Origin: CAYFQH01 sp964345215
GTDB lineage: Bacteria; Bacillota; Clostridia; Christensenellales; Aristaeellaceae
Assembly (NCBI GenBank): GCA_964345215.1
Contig: CAYFQH010000020.1
Location: 1 to 34,749, forward strand
Reading direction: 5' to 3'
Length of the DNA: 34,749 nucleotides
The notes below the pieces were generated by a model that was given only the letters and a program-made list of their open reading frames with translations, searched no databases and was not told the DNA's origin. This document shows, piece after piece, positions 16,455 through 25,803 of this stretch (positions within the stretch are counted from its first letter, which is position 1; each line of letters opens with the position of its first letter). The position numbers and the translations under genes are program-made.

Positions 16455-18479
16455 TTACTCAAAAACATCAGAAGGAAAGGAAAGTTTTGCATCACTGGGA
16501 GGTAAAGGCGCCTTTTCTTCTTTTTCATCTGTTTCTACTTTTTTGCTGTCTTCATCACTTGCCCCCGCAACGGCTTCCCTTGCAGGTTTTTGCTTTTTTG
16601 ACAAGGGCTTCCCCTCCATCAGCAACACAAATTCTTCACGGGAAAGGGTTTCTTCCGCTAGCAAGGCATTTGCGACCAAATGTAATTTATCTATATTTTT
16701 TTCAAGCAAGGTGATGGCCCGCTGATAACTACTATCAAGCAAAGCTTTAACTTCTTTATCAATTTGGGCGGCCACCTGTTCAGAGTATTCGCGGGAGTGG
16801 CCAATATCCATCCCTACAAACACTTCCTGCCCATTGCCCAAGTAAATAGTCCCCAATTCGCTCATCCCAAATTCTGTTACCATGCGTCGGGATAGTTCCG
16901 TAGCCCGCTTTAAGTCGGAGGTGGAACCGGTGTAAATGTCATCTAGGGCTACATGCTCTGCAGCATGGCCGCCCAGGGTCATGGTAATCATATCCAAAAG
17001 GGCTTTTCTTCCTAAATTATCCCTTTCCTGGGACGGAAGAGAAAGGGTGTGCCCCGCTGCCTGGCCCCTGGGTACAATGGTAATTAAATGAATATCATCG
17101 CTATGAGGCAACAGATGCCCTACAATGGCATGACCCGTTTCGTGGTAAGCCACAGTTTTCCGGTCATCTTCATTTACCTTATGGCTCCGTTTTTCCGGCC
17201 CCATTTGAACCCTAGCAATAGAATCCACCAGCATTTGCTGGGTTATTTCTTTTTCCCGGTTACGGGCTGTTAAAATGGCTGCTTCGTTCATAATGTTTTC
17301 CAAATCTGCACCCGTTGAATAAGGGGTTCGCTTGGCAATGTTCTCATAGTCAATATCGGATGCCAATTTTTTACCCCGGGCATGAACTTTTAAAATGTCA
17401 ACACGCCCTTGCAAGTCTGGGTAATTTACGGTAATTTGCCGGTCAAAACGGCCAGGTCTTAATAAGGCCGGGTCTAAAATATCGCGCCTGTTGGTGGCTG
17501 CCATCACAATAACCCCTTCATTGGCAGCAAATCCATCCATTTCAACCAACAGCTGGTTTAAGGTCTGTTCCCGTTCATCATGGCCGCCGCCTAAGCCCGC
17601 GCCTCTGTGCCGGCCTACTGCGTCAATTTCGTCTATAAAAACAATAGAAGGAGCGTTTTTCTTCGCCTGGTCAAAAAGATCCCGCACCCGGCTGGCACCT
17701 ACACCCACAAACATCTCTACAAAGTCAGATCCGGAAATGGTGAAGAAGGGAACATTGGCTTCTCCCGCTACAGCCCTGGCCAGCAGGGTTTTACCTGTTC
17801 CCGGCGGGCCTACCAGCAGCACCCCTTTGGGTATTCTTGCCCCCAGCTCAATATAATTTTTAGGGTTACGCAAAAAATCAACCATTTCCTGTAATTCTTC
17901 TTTTTCTTCCTGCGCCCCGGCCACATCGGCAAAAGTAACCTTGTTTTTAGAAGGATCGGAGATTCTGGCCTTGCTTTTGCCAAAAGACATTACTTTATTG
18001 TTGCCGCCCCCCTGTTGGCGAAGAAGGAAGAACCACAATAAAGCAACCAAGCCTAAAGAAATAAAAAGCGGAATATAATCATAAATCCACGGCCTTGCAA
18101 CTTGCTGGCGGTACTGTATTTTAAAGGGCAGGTCATCTGCTGAAATCTGGTCAACAGTTACTCCCTTTTTTTTGGCTACAAGCTGGCGGGCGGTCTCTAC
18201 AAATTCCTCACTGGAACTGATCGTTGTTTCAAAATCGAATTTTTTATCAGGAAAATCCCTTTCGGTAATGGTGCTGCCTTTTTTAAGGCCTACCAATGAT
18301 GTGCCGAGAATGGCCACTCTATCAATCTCATCATTTTTGATATAGGATAATAATGTATCATATTCAATGCGTTTGTTTGGTTCCAAATTTAAACTATTAT
18401 TAAAAAAGATACTGAATAAAATAATAATTCCAATTACAACCAAAAAACCTGAAAAGTTTTTATTTGAAGAATTTTTCAA
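16455..18479 (-). CDS. ftsH: ATP-dependent zinc metalloprotease FtsH
   Basis: 674 residues. Two transmembrane helices (about 10-28 and 135-153) flank an extracytoplasmic domain; then the AAA module with Walker A GPPGTGKT (224-231), Walker B IVFIDEID (279-286) and the second region of homology ending RPGRFDR; then the protease domain with HETGH (446-450). The tail from about 620 is acidic, charged and variable. FtsH degrades misfolded membrane proteins and short-lived regulators. TTG start eight bases after AAGGAGG. Upstream are hpt (57 bases away) and tilS, the classical Firmicutes order. Confidence 0.97.
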   Translation of the reverse strand: MKNSSNKNFSGFLVVIGIIILFSIFFNNSLNLEPNKRIEYDTLLSYIKNDEIDRVAILGTSLVGLKKGSTITERDFPDKKFDFETTISSSEEFVETARQLVAKKKGVTVDQISADDLPFKIQYRQQVARPWIYDYIPLFISLGLVALLWFFLLRQQGGGNNKVMSFGKSKARISDPSKNKVTFADVAGAQEEKEELQEMVDFLRNPKNYIELGARIPKGVLLVGPPGTGKTLLARAVAGEANVPFFTISGSDFVEMFVGVGASRVRDLFDQAKKNAPSIVFIDEIDAVGRHRGAGLGGGHDEREQTLNQLLVEMDGFAANEGVIVMAATNRRDILDPALLRPGRFDRQITVNYPDLQGRVDILKVHARGKKLASDIDYENIAKRTPYSTGADLENIMNEAAILTARNREKEITQQMLVDSIARVQMGPEKRSHKVNEDDRKTVAYHETGHAIVGHLLPHSDDIHLITIVPRGQAAGHTLSLPSQERDNLGRKALLDMITMTLGGHAAEHVALDDIYTGSTSDLKRATELSRRMVTEFGMSELGTIYLGNGQEVFVGMDIGHSREYSEQVAAQIDKEVKALLDSSYQRAITLLEKNIDKLHLVANALLAEETLSREEFVLLMEGKPLSKKQKPAREAVAGASDEDSKKVETDEKEEKAPLPPSDAKLSFPSDVFE

Positions 18480-18536
18480 GCTTTGATCCTCCTTAAAAGA
18501 TATCCACGGTTATTGTATCAAAAGCCCAAAGGGATT

Positions 18537-19121
18537 TCAATCGTCGCTGCAGGGGCTGTTTTCATTTTGACTGTAAACCCGGGGATGTAAAACACCAATT
18601 TCGGGAAAGTTGCGGTACTTTTCATCATAATCCAGGCCGTAGCCTACTACGAAGGCATCGGGAATAGAAAAACAAGAGTAGTCAATGGGAATATCCACCT
18701 TGCGTCTGGCAGGCTTATCTAAAAGAGATACAATGTGTATTGACCCAGCACCCCTGTCTTCCAAATTCTTTTTTAAAAAAGAAAGGGTCAGGCCCGTATC
18801 AATAATGTCTTCAACAATAATCACGTGCTGCCCTACAATATCGTGGTCCAAATCTTTTAAAATACGCACTACACCGGATGTTTTGGTGGCACTGCCGTAG
18901 CTGGATATGGCCATAAATTCTGTGCGAATGGGCAAATCAATCTGCCTGATTAAATCAGAGTAAAAGATGGCTGCGCCTTTTAAAATACAAATCATTACCA
19001 AGTCTTTGCCTTTAAAATCCCGGGTGATTGTTCTGCCCAGTTTTTCTACAGCTTCTTTTAATTGGGCCCTTGTAACCAGTATTTCCAAAATATCTTTTTT
19101 TAGTGTTGGAAATTGATCCAT
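18537..19121 (-). CDS. hpt: Hypoxanthine phosphoribosyltransferase
   Basis: 194 residues, slightly longer than the usual 175-185 because of a polar tail (VYSQNENSPCSDD). It salvages hypoxanthine and guanine to IMP and GMP using PRPP. The PRPP loop VIIVEDIIDTGLTL is at 100-113, with CILKGA at 45-50 and the base-binding DKPARRKVDIPIDY and GYGLDYDEKYRNFPEIGVL segments in place. AAGGAG precedes the ATG by eight bases. It lies 28 bases after tilS and is followed by ftsH; in Bacillus, Hpt and TilS also act together in ftsH regulation. Confidence 0.96.
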   Translation of the reverse strand: MDQFPTLKKDILEILVTRAQLKEAVEKLGRTITRDFKGKDLVMICILKGAAIFYSDLIRQIDLPIRTEFMAISSYGSATKTSGVVRILKDLDHDIVGQHVIIVEDIIDTGLTLSFLKKNLEDRGAGSIHIVSLLDKPARRKVDIPIDYSCFSIPDAFVVGYGLDYDEKYRNFPEIGVLHPRVYSQNENSPCSDD

Positions 19122-19149
19122 TACAACTACTCCTTCTAGCTAAAATTGA

Positions 19150-20604
19150 TTACTGATAAGAATAGGTATACTTAATTAGTATACCATGATTTACCTCATC
19201 CGTAACAAGAACTTTTTGTGAAAGACCATAACCGGGAACCCAGAGAATTTCATCTCCATCTGCTAAAAGCACCATTAAATTACGCAGAGGGCGGTCTATC
19301 TTACGGTCAATCATAAATTTTTTAAGGCTTTTTTTACCGGTACTGCCCTTAGGGTAAATAAAATCTCCTTCCCTGCGGGGTCTAAGCTGCAGCTGTTGAT
19401 AACCTTTTAGGTTCAAAATTTGAAAACACCAGTCATCTCCATATGAGCCTAGGGTCATCTGCTCAAGGTCGCCTATAGTAGTAAAAGAAAAACACCAGCT
19501 ACCAAGAAAAATATTCTTATAGCTAAAAGGACTTTTTAATATCATTACATCAAATAAAGGAGCCGATGTCTCCTCTTTCAAAAAGTAAATACGGTGTTGG
19601 CCTTTTTCCACATAAAGGTTTTTGGGCAAGCTCAGCTTTTTTACGGAACCTTGGTAAATAAAATCTACCAAATTATCCGTTTGCTCAAAATTTAGCGTGT
19701 TCATCCCTGAGGCACTATTGGTTTTATAAGCGTTCAAAGCCTTTTCATAACAAGCTCTCAAAATTCTGCGCTTAAATACCGACGCCTCCTTTTTTAAGGC
19801 TTTTTGATCAATAAAGCAGATTTCATTAGAAAACAGACCATGTTTTGTTAACCATATTTCGATCTGCTCCTCCCAAAAAGACTCTTCTTCGGCTAGAATT
19901 TCGCTGGTACGTACAAGGGCATTGCCCATTTGGGGGTAAAGCCGATACAAAGCTGGCAAAACATCATTTCGAAGGGTGTTGCGCAGGCCAATATTCTCCT
20001 GATTTGTTCTATCTTCCCGCCAGGCATAGCCTTTTTCAATCAGCCCCTGTTTTAAAACAGCCTTTGATAAACCTAAAAAAGGCCGAACAAGAGCAGCCTG
20101 GCCCCAGACCCGCACTTTTAAAATCCCTCTTAGGCCCCTTTGTCCGCTGCCCCGTAAGAGGTTCATGAGCACCGTTTCCGCCTGATCCTCCTGGTGGTGG
20201 GCAAGGTACAAAAGAGGCTGGCTATCCTTGGCCATGATCTTTTTAAAGCCCTTATAACGAAGGGTTCTAGCTGCCTCCTCCAGGCCACCCAGTTTTTTTT
20301 CTTTCATTTCCTGATACACATTGGCTTGAATCAAATAAAAGGGCACTTGGTTGTTTTCGCAAAGGTTTTCCACAAAGCGTGCATCTTCTTTTGATTCTTC
20401 TCCCCGCAAGCCATGCTCAATATGAATAACCGAAAAGGGGATGTCCTTTTGCCTTCTAATTTCTATCCAAGTCCAGAAAAGGGCTATCGAGTCGCAGCCG
20501 CCTGAAACCCCCAAGTAAACCCGATGTTCAGGCCTTACTTTAAAACTATTTAGGGTTTGAGGCACCAACGTATTTTCAATCGTTTTCTGGGTTTTTAATG
20601 TCAT
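19150..20604 (-). CDS. tilS: tRNA(Ile)-lysidine synthetase
   Basis: 484 residues. It adds lysine to C34 of the CAU tRNA-Ile so that the tRNA reads AUA. The PP-loop SGGCDS (34-39) is intact, followed by IEHGLRGEES, HHQEDQAETVLMNLLRGSGQRGL and RPFLGLSK, as in TilS; the C-terminal TilS_C domain includes LRPRREGDFIYPKGSTGKKSLKKFMIDRKI. The frame starts at a GTG at 20610, but GGAG lies five bases before the ATG at 20604, so the ATG is used. Only 26 bases separate it from glnN, so it is probably read from the glnN transcript or a promoter within glnN. Confidence 0.95.
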   Translation of the reverse strand: MTLKTQKTIENTLVPQTLNSFKVRPEHRVYLGVSGGCDSIALFWTWIEIRRQKDIPFSVIHIEHGLRGEESKEDARFVENLCENNQVPFYLIQANVYQEMKEKKLGGLEEAARTLRYKGFKKIMAKDSQPLLYLAHHQEDQAETVLMNLLRGSGQRGLRGILKVRVWGQAALVRPFLGLSKAVLKQGLIEKGYAWREDRTNQENIGLRNTLRNDVLPALYRLYPQMGNALVRTSEILAEEESFWEEQIEIWLTKHGLFSNEICFIDQKALKKEASVFKRRILRACYEKALNAYKTNSASGMNTLNFEQTDNLVDFIYQGSVKKLSLPKNLYVEKGQHRIYFLKEETSAPLFDVMILKSPFSYKNIFLGSWCFSFTTIGDLEQMTLGSYGDDWCFQILNLKGYQQLQLRPRREGDFIYPKGSTGKKSLKKFMIDRKIDRPLRNLMVLLADGDEILWVPGYGLSQKVLVTDEVNHGILIKYTYSYQ

Positions 20605-20630
20605 ATTCACTCCATAATGATTTATAATAA

Positions 20631-22724
20631 TTAAAAATATAAAATATCCTCATAAGTTGGGAAGGGCCAAAAAGCTGCAGGCAGTAGCACTTCTAGAGCA
20701 TCGGATGCATTGCGGGTAGCGTCCATTAAAGGGGTTACGGCCTCCTTCCACTGCTTTGCATTTTCGTCGGTGGCCTCAATGGTAAAGCGGCTCAACACAT
20801 TATCAAGCTGCTTTAAACACTGCCAAAGGCTGGATAACAGTGGCTCTAACTTATCCAGCTGTTCTTGCACCACCTCAAAGGAGTAACCGGAATCCTTAAG
20901 CCTTTCAAGCTGGTCTAACAGCTCTCCTTGGTATTTTTGTACTCCGGGTAAAATATAACGTCTTTGCATATCTAACATAGTTTTTGCCTCAATACGAAGA
21001 GACTTAATGTAAATCTCCCATTGTACCGAGGCCCGGCTGTACAGTTCCTTTTTAGACAGTACGCAGTACTCTGCCATCAGCTTTTGTGTACTTTGGCTAA
21101 TCATTGCTGAAATGGCATCGGCAGTGGAGGAAATAACAGGCAAGCCCCGATCAATGGCCTCGCTGCGCCAATTTTTTGAATAGTTATTGCCATTAAAAAT
21201 AATTCTGCTGTGTTTGGTATAGAGCTCTTTAATAACGGTTTTGACCGCGTTTTCGCTATTTCCTAGGATTTCAAGGCGGCTGGCAATATCATCCAGCTGC
21301 TGGGCAACAATGGTATTTAGCACCGTATTAATGGTGTCTGCTGTTTGGGAGGAGCCGGGCATTCTAAACTCAAACTTGTTTCCTGTAAAGGCAAAAGGCG
21401 AGGTTCTGTTTCTATCTGCGTCGTCAGCTTCAACCATTAAAGGTATTAAGGCATCTTGGCTTGGGTAATGATTCACTTTTTTTTCCAAAGGTATCTGGGC
21501 AATTTCAGCTAGTTTTTCTAAGAGAACATCGCCTAAAAAAACAGAAATAATTGGCGGCGGTGCTTCGTTGCCCCCAAGGCGGTGGTCGTTGCTCAGCCCA
21601 CAGCAGGAAAAACGCAGCAGCTGGGCATGCTCATCTACACCACTAACAACAGCCATTAAAAAAAGCAAAAATTGCAAAGAACAGCCCTTTTCACTATCCC
21701 CCGGATCAAGGAGATTTTCCCCTTCGTCGGTCATAAGGGACCAGTTGTTGTGCTTACCCGAACCGTTAAAGCCATCAAAGGGCTTTTCATGTAAAAGGCA
21801 AGCCAGGCCTTTTCTGGCAGCCACTTTTTTAAGCAGCATCATGGTCAATTCGTTTTGGTCGCAGGCAACAACTGCATTGTCAAATACAACGGCCACCTCG
21901 TGTTGGGCAGGAGCCACTTCATTATGCTGGGTTTTAGCCGGAATACCCAGGCGCCATAATTCATTGTTCAGTTCGGCCATAAAAGTAGATACCCTTTGAC
22001 GAAACGCCCCATAATATTGATCCGAAAGCTCCTGCCCCTTTGGGGGCATAGCCCCAAATAAAGTGCGGCCTGTGTAGCGTATATCGGGCCTTTTTTTATA
22101 ATGCTCCCGGTCAATTAAAAAATACTCTTGCTCTAAGCCCACATTAGGAGTCACTTTTTTTACACTTGATTTACCAAGGGCATGTAATACCCGCAGGGCC
22201 TGTTTGTTCAAGGCCCGGATGCTGCGTACCAAGGGAATACGGGTATCCAGGGCATCCCCTGTAAAGCTACAGAAAAGCGTGGGGATGCAAAGGGCTGTAA
22301 TGCCGTCTGGATCTTGTCGGATAAAGGCGGGAAAGGTATAGTCCCATGCTGTATATCCTCTTGCCTCAAAAGTTGCCCGTAGCCCCCCTGAAGGAAAAGA
22401 AGAGGCATCTGCTTCCCCTTGAATCAAGGCCTTTCCAGAAAACTCATAAATAGCATTTCCATCTTGCATGGGGCTGATAAAGGCCTCATGCTTTTCTGCC
22501 GTTTTTCCCGTCATAGGCGAAAACCAGTGGGTGTAATGGGTGGCCCCAAGGCCGATGGCCCACTCTTTCATTACACTGGCAATCACTTCTGCTGTTGATA
22601 AATCTAGCGGAATATCTTCCTCAATAGATTTTTGCAGCCTTTTATAAATGTTGCTTGGAAGCTTTTCTCTCATCACCCTGTCAGAAAAAACATGTTCGCC
22701 AAAGTGCCCTAATCCATTTGCCAT
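20631..22724 (-). CDS. glnN: Glutamine synthetase type III
   Basis: 697 residues, the size of GSIII and about 250 more than type I. It makes glutamine from glutamate, ammonia and ATP as a dodecamer. GSIII features are the N-terminal block (FGEHVFSDRVMREKLPSNIYK), the catalytic NVGLEQEYFLID, the NEVAPAQHEVA segment, the TRNRTSPFAFTGNKFEFRMPGSSQT-like region and a long helical C-terminus. AAGGA lies ten bases upstream of the ATG. The 106 bases upstream to the divergent gene's promoter hold TATAAA-like sites without a good -35. No type I glnA is in the window. Confidence 0.95.
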   Translation of the reverse strand: MANGLGHFGEHVFSDRVMREKLPSNIYKRLQKSIEEDIPLDLSTAEVIASVMKEWAIGLGATHYTHWFSPMTGKTAEKHEAFISPMQDGNAIYEFSGKALIQGEADASSFPSGGLRATFEARGYTAWDYTFPAFIRQDPDGITALCIPTLFCSFTGDALDTRIPLVRSIRALNKQALRVLHALGKSSVKKVTPNVGLEQEYFLIDREHYKKRPDIRYTGRTLFGAMPPKGQELSDQYYGAFRQRVSTFMAELNNELWRLGIPAKTQHNEVAPAQHEVAVVFDNAVVACDQNELTMMLLKKVAARKGLACLLHEKPFDGFNGSGKHNNWSLMTDEGENLLDPGDSEKGCSLQFLLFLMAVVSGVDEHAQLLRFSCCGLSNDHRLGGNEAPPPIISVFLGDVLLEKLAEIAQIPLEKKVNHYPSQDALIPLMVEADDADRNRTSPFAFTGNKFEFRMPGSSQTADTINTVLNTIVAQQLDDIASRLEILGNSENAVKTVIKELYTKHSRIIFNGNNYSKNWRSEAIDRGLPVISSTADAISAMISQSTQKLMAEYCVLSKKELYSRASVQWEIYIKSLRIEAKTMLDMQRRYILPGVQKYQGELLDQLERLKDSGYSFEVVQEQLDKLEPLLSSLWQCLKQLDNVLSRFTIEATDENAKQWKEAVTPLMDATRNASDALEVLLPAAFWPFPTYEDILYF

Positions 22725-22829
22725 TTGCCCTACGTCCTTCCTTTATTCTCCATTTTTCATCTTTATATCCCATTTATACCCTATCCAAAATCCACAAATA
22801 TCATTTATTTCTCCGCTTATCAGCCCGAC

Positions 22830-22858
22830 TTTACCACTTGAATCTTTTATGGTATAAT
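22830..22858 (+). promoter_or_regulatory. Promoter of the small anchored protein gene
   Basis: TTTACC (22830-22835), 17-base spacer, TATAAT (22853-22858). It gives a leader of about 35 bases that includes AGGAGG. Confidence 0.7.
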
Positions 22859-22899
22859 GAATCAGGCAGAGATTCTTATTGTTTTTAGGAGGGATGACC

Positions 22900-23394
22900 T
22901 TGTACCGCTATTCCCAACAAATTAGAAGCAATCTTGGCGGCAGTCAAGTTTGGAAAAAACGGCTTACTCATTTAGCTCTTTTGATTTTATTGGCCGTGTC
23001 CATCATTTTTATTATACTATATGTAAATGCGTCTTCCAACGAAAAAAAATATTTGGAAAGCTATAATACAAAGATTATCTTTGAAATTGGGCAAGCCACC
23101 TCCCAAATGAATAGCCTTTCCCGTACTGGTGGCTCCGGCACCTCCAACCTTTTAGGTAAAATACGCCAACGCATTTACGCCATTGAAATTTTACAGGAGC
23201 AGCACGATTCAGTCTATGGTATTCAAGCTGATTTAACCATTGAAGATGAGGTTTTCCAAAAAATATACAGGCTTCTTGACAGTTTTGATGAACAAGTTCT
23301 TGTAGGAAAACAAACCAATGATGTTCAAAACCAGCTAAATGAAGCGATTCTAGCATTGCAGGATGATATTTTAAAAATTGTACAGCCCCAGTGA
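22900..23394 (+). CDS. Membrane-anchored protein of unknown function
   Basis: 164 residues from a TTG seven bases after AGGAGG; an in-frame ATG at 22894 is too near that site. The protein has a short basic cytoplasmic part, one transmembrane helix (about 23-42) and a polar outer domain of about 120 residues that is mostly helical, with a Ser/Gly-rich turn (SRTGGSGTS) and heptad-like patterns near the end (QNQLNEAILALQDDILKI). I do not recognise the family. It is a single-gene unit with its own promoter and terminator between divergent glnN and convergent pyrG. A small two-state or structural membrane protein is possible, but nothing in the sequence shows a function. Confidence 0.7.
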   Translation: MYRYSQQIRSNLGGSQVWKKRLTHLALLILLAVSIIFIILYVNASSNEKKYLESYNTKIIFEIGQATSQMNSLSRTGGSGTSNLLGKIRQRIYAIEILQEQHDSVYGIQADLTIEDEVFQKIYRLLDSFDEQVLVGKQTNDVQNQLNEAILALQDDILKIVQPQ

Positions 23395-23418
23395 TGTTTA
23401 AGCAAAAAGCAAAGAACC

Positions 23419-23454
23419 AAAAAAGAAGAAGTTGTAGTAAGCTTCTTCTTTTTT
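23419..23454. terminator. Bidirectional intrinsic terminator
   Basis: A perfect 13-bp stem, AAAAAAGAAGAAG with CTTCTTCTTTTTT, and a 10-base loop, T-rich on both strands. It lies between the small membrane protein gene and the convergent end of pyrG. Confidence 0.9.
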
Positions 23455-23459
23455 TTATA

Positions 23460-25055
23460 TTATTTCATAGAAGCATGAATAAAGCTTTTAAACAACGGAT
23501 GAGCCCTGTTGGGTCTTGACAGAAACTCGGGATGATAAATAACAGAAATATGAAATGGGTGCCCTTCAAGTTCAAAGGCTTCAGGGTAACCGTCTTTTAT
23601 ACTCTTTCCAACGCATTTTAGCCCCTTTTCCCATAAAGAATCAACGTAAATTCCGTCAATCTCATAGCGGTTGCCGTGGCGCTCTCTAATCACTTCCTGG
23701 CTGTCGTATATTTTTTGCAGCTTACCTTCTGCAAGCAAAATGTCTTCGCCACCAATTCGAGAAGCAGCCCTGGTGTTGTGGCTTGAAATCCGATCTTTAG
23801 GAATAAAAGTTACAGGGAAGGTGGTCGATTCGTCTACCTCCCGGGAGTTGGCCCCTGGTACCCCTAACAAATTACGAACTCCTTCTACCACCGTTAACTG
23901 CATGCCAAATCCAATGGATAAATAAGGTGTTTGATGCTTTCTTGCATAATTTGCTGTTAGTACAATGCCTTCAGCACCCCGTTTACCATAACCTCCGGGC
24001 ACAATAATGCCATCGTAACCCCTTAACATCTCTTCTATATTATCATTGGTAATGCTTTTGGAAGAGATCCAAGAAATATCTACACCCACCTGGTTAGCAA
24101 TGCCTGCATGGTTTAAGGCTTCCACTACCGACAGGTATGCATCGTGCAGCTCGGTATACTTGCCTACCAGGGCAATTTTAACCGTCCCTTCAGCGCTTTT
24201 ATATCGCTGTACCATCTGTTCCCATTCAGTTAAATCCGCCTGGGTACATTCCATGCCCAACTCACTACACACAATTTTGGCAAGGCCTTCCTTTTCCATC
24301 ATCAAGGGCACTTCATATAACATGTCCGCATCTAAATTTTGCACAACATTACCGGTTTTTACATTGCAAAAAAGGGCGATTTTATCTTTGGCTTCCTGGG
24401 TAATGGCCTTTTCCGTTCTGCACACAATAATATCAGGTTCAATACCGATGGAGCGCAGCTCCTTTACAGAATGCTGGGTGGGTTTGGTTTTCATTTCTCC
24501 GGCAGCGGCAATATAGGGCAGTAAGGTTACATGAATATAACAGCAATCCTTCTCCCCCACTTCCCAGCGCATTTGACGAATGGCTTCTAAATAAGGGGCC
24601 GATTCCATATCCCCAACGGTACCGCCAATTTCAACAATGGCAATATCTGCACCAATTTTGTCTGCCGCCTTGCGGATTGAATATTTAATTTCGTTGGTAA
24701 CATGGGGAATAACCTGAACCGTACCCCCCCGGTATTCGCCCCGCAGTTCCCTTTCCATCATTTTTTTATGAATTTTGCCCGTGGTAATGCTGGATTCTTC
24801 GGGCAGGGTAATATCAACAAAACGCTCATAGTGGCCTAAGTCCAGATCGGCCGCAATACCGTCATCGGTAATAAACGATTCTCCATGCTGCAAAGGGCTT
24901 AATAATCCGGGGTCAACATTATAGTAAGGGTCCAACTTTTGCATGGAGATTTTAAACCCCCTTGCCTTTAAGAGCCTTCCCAGGGATGCTGCTGTAATAC
25001 CCTTACCCAAGGAGGAAACAACCCCGCCTGTAACAAATATAAATTTAGTAGCCAT
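23460..25055 (-). CDS. pyrG: CTP synthase lacking the glutaminase cysteine
   Basis: 531 residues. The synthetase half is conserved: VTGGVVSSLGKGI (8-20), DPYYNVDPG, DLDLGHYERF, EIGGTVGDMES and KTKPTQHSVKEL. The class I amidotransferase half keeps VPGGYGKRG and the HPE dyad (508-510), but the nucleophile loop, normally G-I-C-L-G-M-Q, reads S-I-G-F-G-M-Q: residue 382 is glycine (codon GGA at 23910-23912). Without the cysteine, glutamine cannot be hydrolysed by the usual mechanism, so the enzyme should depend on free ammonia. The frame extends to a codon at 25076, but the ATG at 25055 gives the normal start after GGGAGAGG. It has a near-consensus promoter at 25096-25124. Confidence 0.93.
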   Translation of the reverse strand: MATKFIFVTGGVVSSLGKGITAASLGRLLKARGFKISMQKLDPYYNVDPGLLSPLQHGESFITDDGIAADLDLGHYERFVDITLPEESSITTGKIHKKMMERELRGEYRGGTVQVIPHVTNEIKYSIRKAADKIGADIAIVEIGGTVGDMESAPYLEAIRQMRWEVGEKDCCYIHVTLLPYIAAAGEMKTKPTQHSVKELRSIGIEPDIIVCRTEKAITQEAKDKIALFCNVKTGNVVQNLDADMLYEVPLMMEKEGLAKIVCSELGMECTQADLTEWEQMVQRYKSAEGTVKIALVGKYTELHDAYLSVVEALNHAGIANQVGVDISWISSKSITNDNIEEMLRGYDGIIVPGGYGKRGAEGIVLTANYARKHQTPYLSIGFGMQLTVVEGVRNLLGVPGANSREVDESTTFPVTFIPKDRISSHNTRAASRIGGEDILLAEGKLQKIYDSQEVIRERHGNRYEIDGIYVDSLWEKGLKCVGKSIKDGYPEAFELEGHPFHISVIYHPEFLSRPNRAHPLFKSFIHASMK

Positions 25056-25095
25056 GTTAACCCTCTCCCTTTGCATATAAATTAATCACCCATCT

Positions 25096-25124
25096 ATTGT
25101 AGAAACACTTGATTGCTCTGTCAA
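25096..25124 (-). promoter_or_regulatory. Promoter of pyrG
   Basis: TTGACA (25119-25124), 17-base spacer, TACAAT (25096-25101) on the minus strand, about 40 bases before the start codon. It begins 12 bases past the stop of the UPF0173 gene, with no terminator between. The leader is too short for the G-run stuttering type of control and does not open with a G run. Confidence 0.85.
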
Positions 25125-25135
25125 GACAAGTTGGG

Positions 25136-25801
25136 TTACTTTTGCACAAAAACATCTAAAACAACCAACGAAGGCTGCTGGGATAAATCTTCCTTCGTTA
25201 TGCGCAAAAGGGGTAGCTTTTCAGCCTTTTGAGGGAAAAAAGATAAAAAATCTTCAATGAGCGTAATCGGAAAGTCTTCATTGTATTGTGTTTTATAGTG
25301 CATGGGAATGGTGATGGCAGGATTCATCCTATCTAAAAGAGCCTTTGCCTGTCCTGCATCAATGGTGTAGTATCCGCCTACTGGCAAGCATAAAATATCT
25401 ACAGGGCCTATTTGTTTTATTAGCGCCGGGGCCAGGTCTTCTCCCAAATCCCCCAAATGGAGAAAGGTCAGCCCTTCAACCTTAATTAAAGAAAGAAGGT
25501 TGTCGCCCCTAAGGGCGCCCTTTTGATTATCGTGATAAGTAGGGATCTGCCTTAGGGTCAGCTTCTCTTCAATATCATAGCTTCCAGCCCGGTCAAAAAC
25601 CTTAGCCGCCTCTCCTCTGTCATTTATTGCAAAATCCTTTGTATTGTTATGGTCTGCATGTTGATGGCTGACACTAATATAATCCGGATACAGTTTTGGT
25701 ACCGGGTAACCCACATGGGCATCAAAGGGATCGATGAGTATTTTTTTTCCATTTGCCATTTCAATTTGAAACATAGAGTGGCCATAGTATGTAATAATCA
25801 T
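25136..25801 (-). CDS. UPF0173 metal-dependent hydrolase (metallo-beta-lactamase fold)
   Basis: 221 residues, the usual length. The metal-binding motif is SHQHADH (45-51), with GHS near the N-terminus, HLGDLGEDL about residue 115, LPVGGYYTID and a final PMHYKT; the order matches UPF0173 (YtkL in Bacillus) of the beta-lactamase superfamily. Substrate unknown. AAGGAGG lies seven bases before the ATG, two bases downstream of the stop of the gene before it, so it is co-transcribed with the unknown and DUF1934 genes. Confidence 0.92.
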   Translation of the reverse strand: MIITYYGHSMFQIEMANGKKILIDPFDAHVGYPVPKLYPDYISVSHQHADHNNTKDFAINDRGEAAKVFDRAGSYDIEEKLTLRQIPTYHDNQKGALRGDNLLSLIKVEGLTFLHLGDLGEDLAPALIKQIGPVDILCLPVGGYYTIDAGQAKALLDRMNPAITIPMHYKTQYNEDFPITLIEDFLSFFPQKAEKLPLLRITKEDLSQQPSLVVLDVFVQK

Positions 25802-25803
25802 TG

